A stretch of 64,000 nucleotides of DNA, taken from NCBI RefSeq assembly GCF_001730295.1, contig NZ_MIKA01000047.1, positions 1-64,000 on the forward strand, given 5' to 3'. The notes under the pieces were generated by a model that was given only the letters and a program-made list of their open reading frames with translations, ran no database searches and was not told the DNA's origin. The position numbers and the translations under genes were made by a program. The stretch comes from Enterococcus plantarum. GTDB taxonomy: Bacteria > Bacillota > Bacilli > Lactobacillales > Enterococcaceae. Positions within the stretch are counted from its first letter, which is position 1; each line of letters starts with the position of its first letter. Positions 63,239 through 64,000 of the stretch are shown here, piece by piece.

Positions 63239-63282
63239 TAACAGATTGCTTACAAAAATGTAAGCAATCTGTTATTTTTTTC
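63239..63282 (+). terminator. Terminator after the SdrD/Big2/PA14 gene
   Basis: TAACAGATTGCTTAC pairs exactly with GTAAGCAATCTGTTA around six bases, followed by TTTTTTT. Confidence 0.92.
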
Positions 63283-63341
63283 TATGGTGTGTTCGAATTA
63301 TTTGGACTAGACTAACAACGTAGAGAAAAGGAGCGATAATG

Positions 63342-64000
63342 ATGTTACAAGTAGAAAATTTATCTAAAACGTATGGACAAGAAATTAAATATGAAGCCTT
63401 AAAAGGATTGAATTTGACCGTTAATGACAGTGAATTTATTGGGATCATGGGACCATCTGGAAGTGGGAAAAGTACCTTTTTGAACCTATTAGCAACGATC
63501 GATCAGCCAACAGCTGGACAGATTTTAATGAATGGAAAAGATCCAAATCAGCTGAATCAAGAGGAAATTGCTAAATTCAGACGAAGAGAGTTAGGCTTTA
63601 TTTTTCAAAGTTTTAACTTGATGCCAACTTTAACTGTAGAAGAAAATATTGTATTACCCTTAACGTTGGATGGCGAAAAAATCTCAGTGATGAAAAAGAA
63701 ACTTACTATTTTAGCGGACCGTTTAGGTATTGCAAGTTTATTAAAAAAACGAATTGCAGAAATTTCAGGTGGGCAGGCCCAACGTGTGGCTGTGGCTAGG
63801 GCAATGATTCATCAACCACAATTATTATTGGCGGATGAACCGACTGGAAATTTAGATACAAAATCATCAAAAGATGTAATGCAATTGTTGCAGCAATTAA
63901 ACGAAGAAGAAAAAGCAACGATTTTGATGGTGACTCACGATCCTCTAGCTGCAAGTTATTGCAAGCGAATTGTGTTTATCAAAGATGGTGAACTGATTGA
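63342..64000 (+). CDS. BceA/MacB-type ABC transporter ATPase, truncated by the window end
   Basis: The frame is open from ATG 63342 (or the adjacent ATG 63339, both after AAAGGAG) to the last base, giving 219 residues. It has Walker A GPSGSGKST, Q-loop FIFQSFNLMP, signature ISGGQAQR, Walker B LLLADEPTGNLD and switch His VTHDP. This is the group that energises ten-helix permeases of the BceB type (peptide antibiotic sensing or export) or MacB-like exporters. The permease gene should lie just beyond the window. Confidence 0.9.
   Translation, partial: MLQVENLSKTYGQEIKYEALKGLNLTVNDSEFIGIMGPSGSGKSTFLNLLATIDQPTAGQILMNGKDPNQLNQEEIAKFRRRELGFIFQSFNLMPTLTVEENIVLPLTLDGEKISVMKKKLTILADRLGIASLLKKRIAEISGGQAQRVAVARAMIHQPQLLLADEPTGNLDTKSSKDVMQLLQQLNEEEKATILMVTHDPLAASYCKRIVFIKDGELI

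Overview
The window is chromosomal DNA from a low-GC Gram-positive coccus, almost certainly an Enterococcus on the E. faecalis side of the genus. Supporting markers are the efaCBA metal transporter, cydABCD followed by demethylmenaquinone genes and a type II NADH dehydrogenase, a TetR gene next to a heme-efflux-type ABC pair, T-box leaders, strong Shine-Dalgarno sites, and a WxL surface-protein locus. Species cannot be settled from sequence reading alone.

Layout. 1-460: the 3' end of an IS110-family transposase abutting a truncated copy of an intergenic repeat. 480-2810: glmS under a glmS ribozyme. 3.1-8.7 kb: an NlpC/P60 hydrolase, a TetR regulator with three palindromic operators and an hrtBA-type heme exporter, then small unknowns. 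9-11.2 kb: tRNA-Arg, rpoN, a GNAT gene and tRNA-Thr. 11.3-17.1 kb: two tandem methionine T-boxes driving a methionine ABC transporter (metQ-metN-metI-metQ) and an M20 amidohydrolase. 17.3-19.8 kb: a secreted CAP/Big2 protein. 19.9-22 kb: an ABC-F gene behind a probable attenuation leader (short peptide, hairpin, terminator). 22-24.6 kb: efaCBA with two DtxR-type boxes. 24.8-36.4 kb: a serine hydrolase, a divergent prs paralogue, rarD, cysteine desulfurase-DUF1831-mnmA, a DsbA-like protein, topB and a DUF1266 protein. 36.9-46.3 kb: the aerobic respiration block cydABDC, polyprenyl synthase, menA and ndh. 46.3-48 kb: a tyrosine T-box and an NhaC-family transporter. 48.1-51.4 kb: ftsK and a GntR regulator.

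52-63.3 kb is accessory in character. A lone tyrosine recombinase is flanked by two copies of a GCCGTCA-based repeat. A winged-helix regulator with a degenerate receiver-like N-terminus precedes a WxL operon: a SpaA-repeat WxL protein, two small WxL proteins, two DUF916/DUF3324 membrane proteins and a small sortase-anchored protein. Two further secreted proteins carry PA14-like modules, and one of their genes is bracketed by a 15-bp inverted repeat. The window ends inside a BceA-like ABC ATPase.

Functional links. Enterococci do not make heme, so cytochrome bd (cydAB) depends on imported heme. The heme-stress exporter at 5-7 kb and the cyd/menaquinone/NDH-2 block form one physiological theme. 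Two amino-acid uptake systems (Met, Tyr) are under tRNA-sensing control. The most interesting unexplained structures are the ABC-F leader, the integrase with its paired repeats, the orphan WxL-linked regulator, and the PA14 gene with its bracketing inverted repeat.
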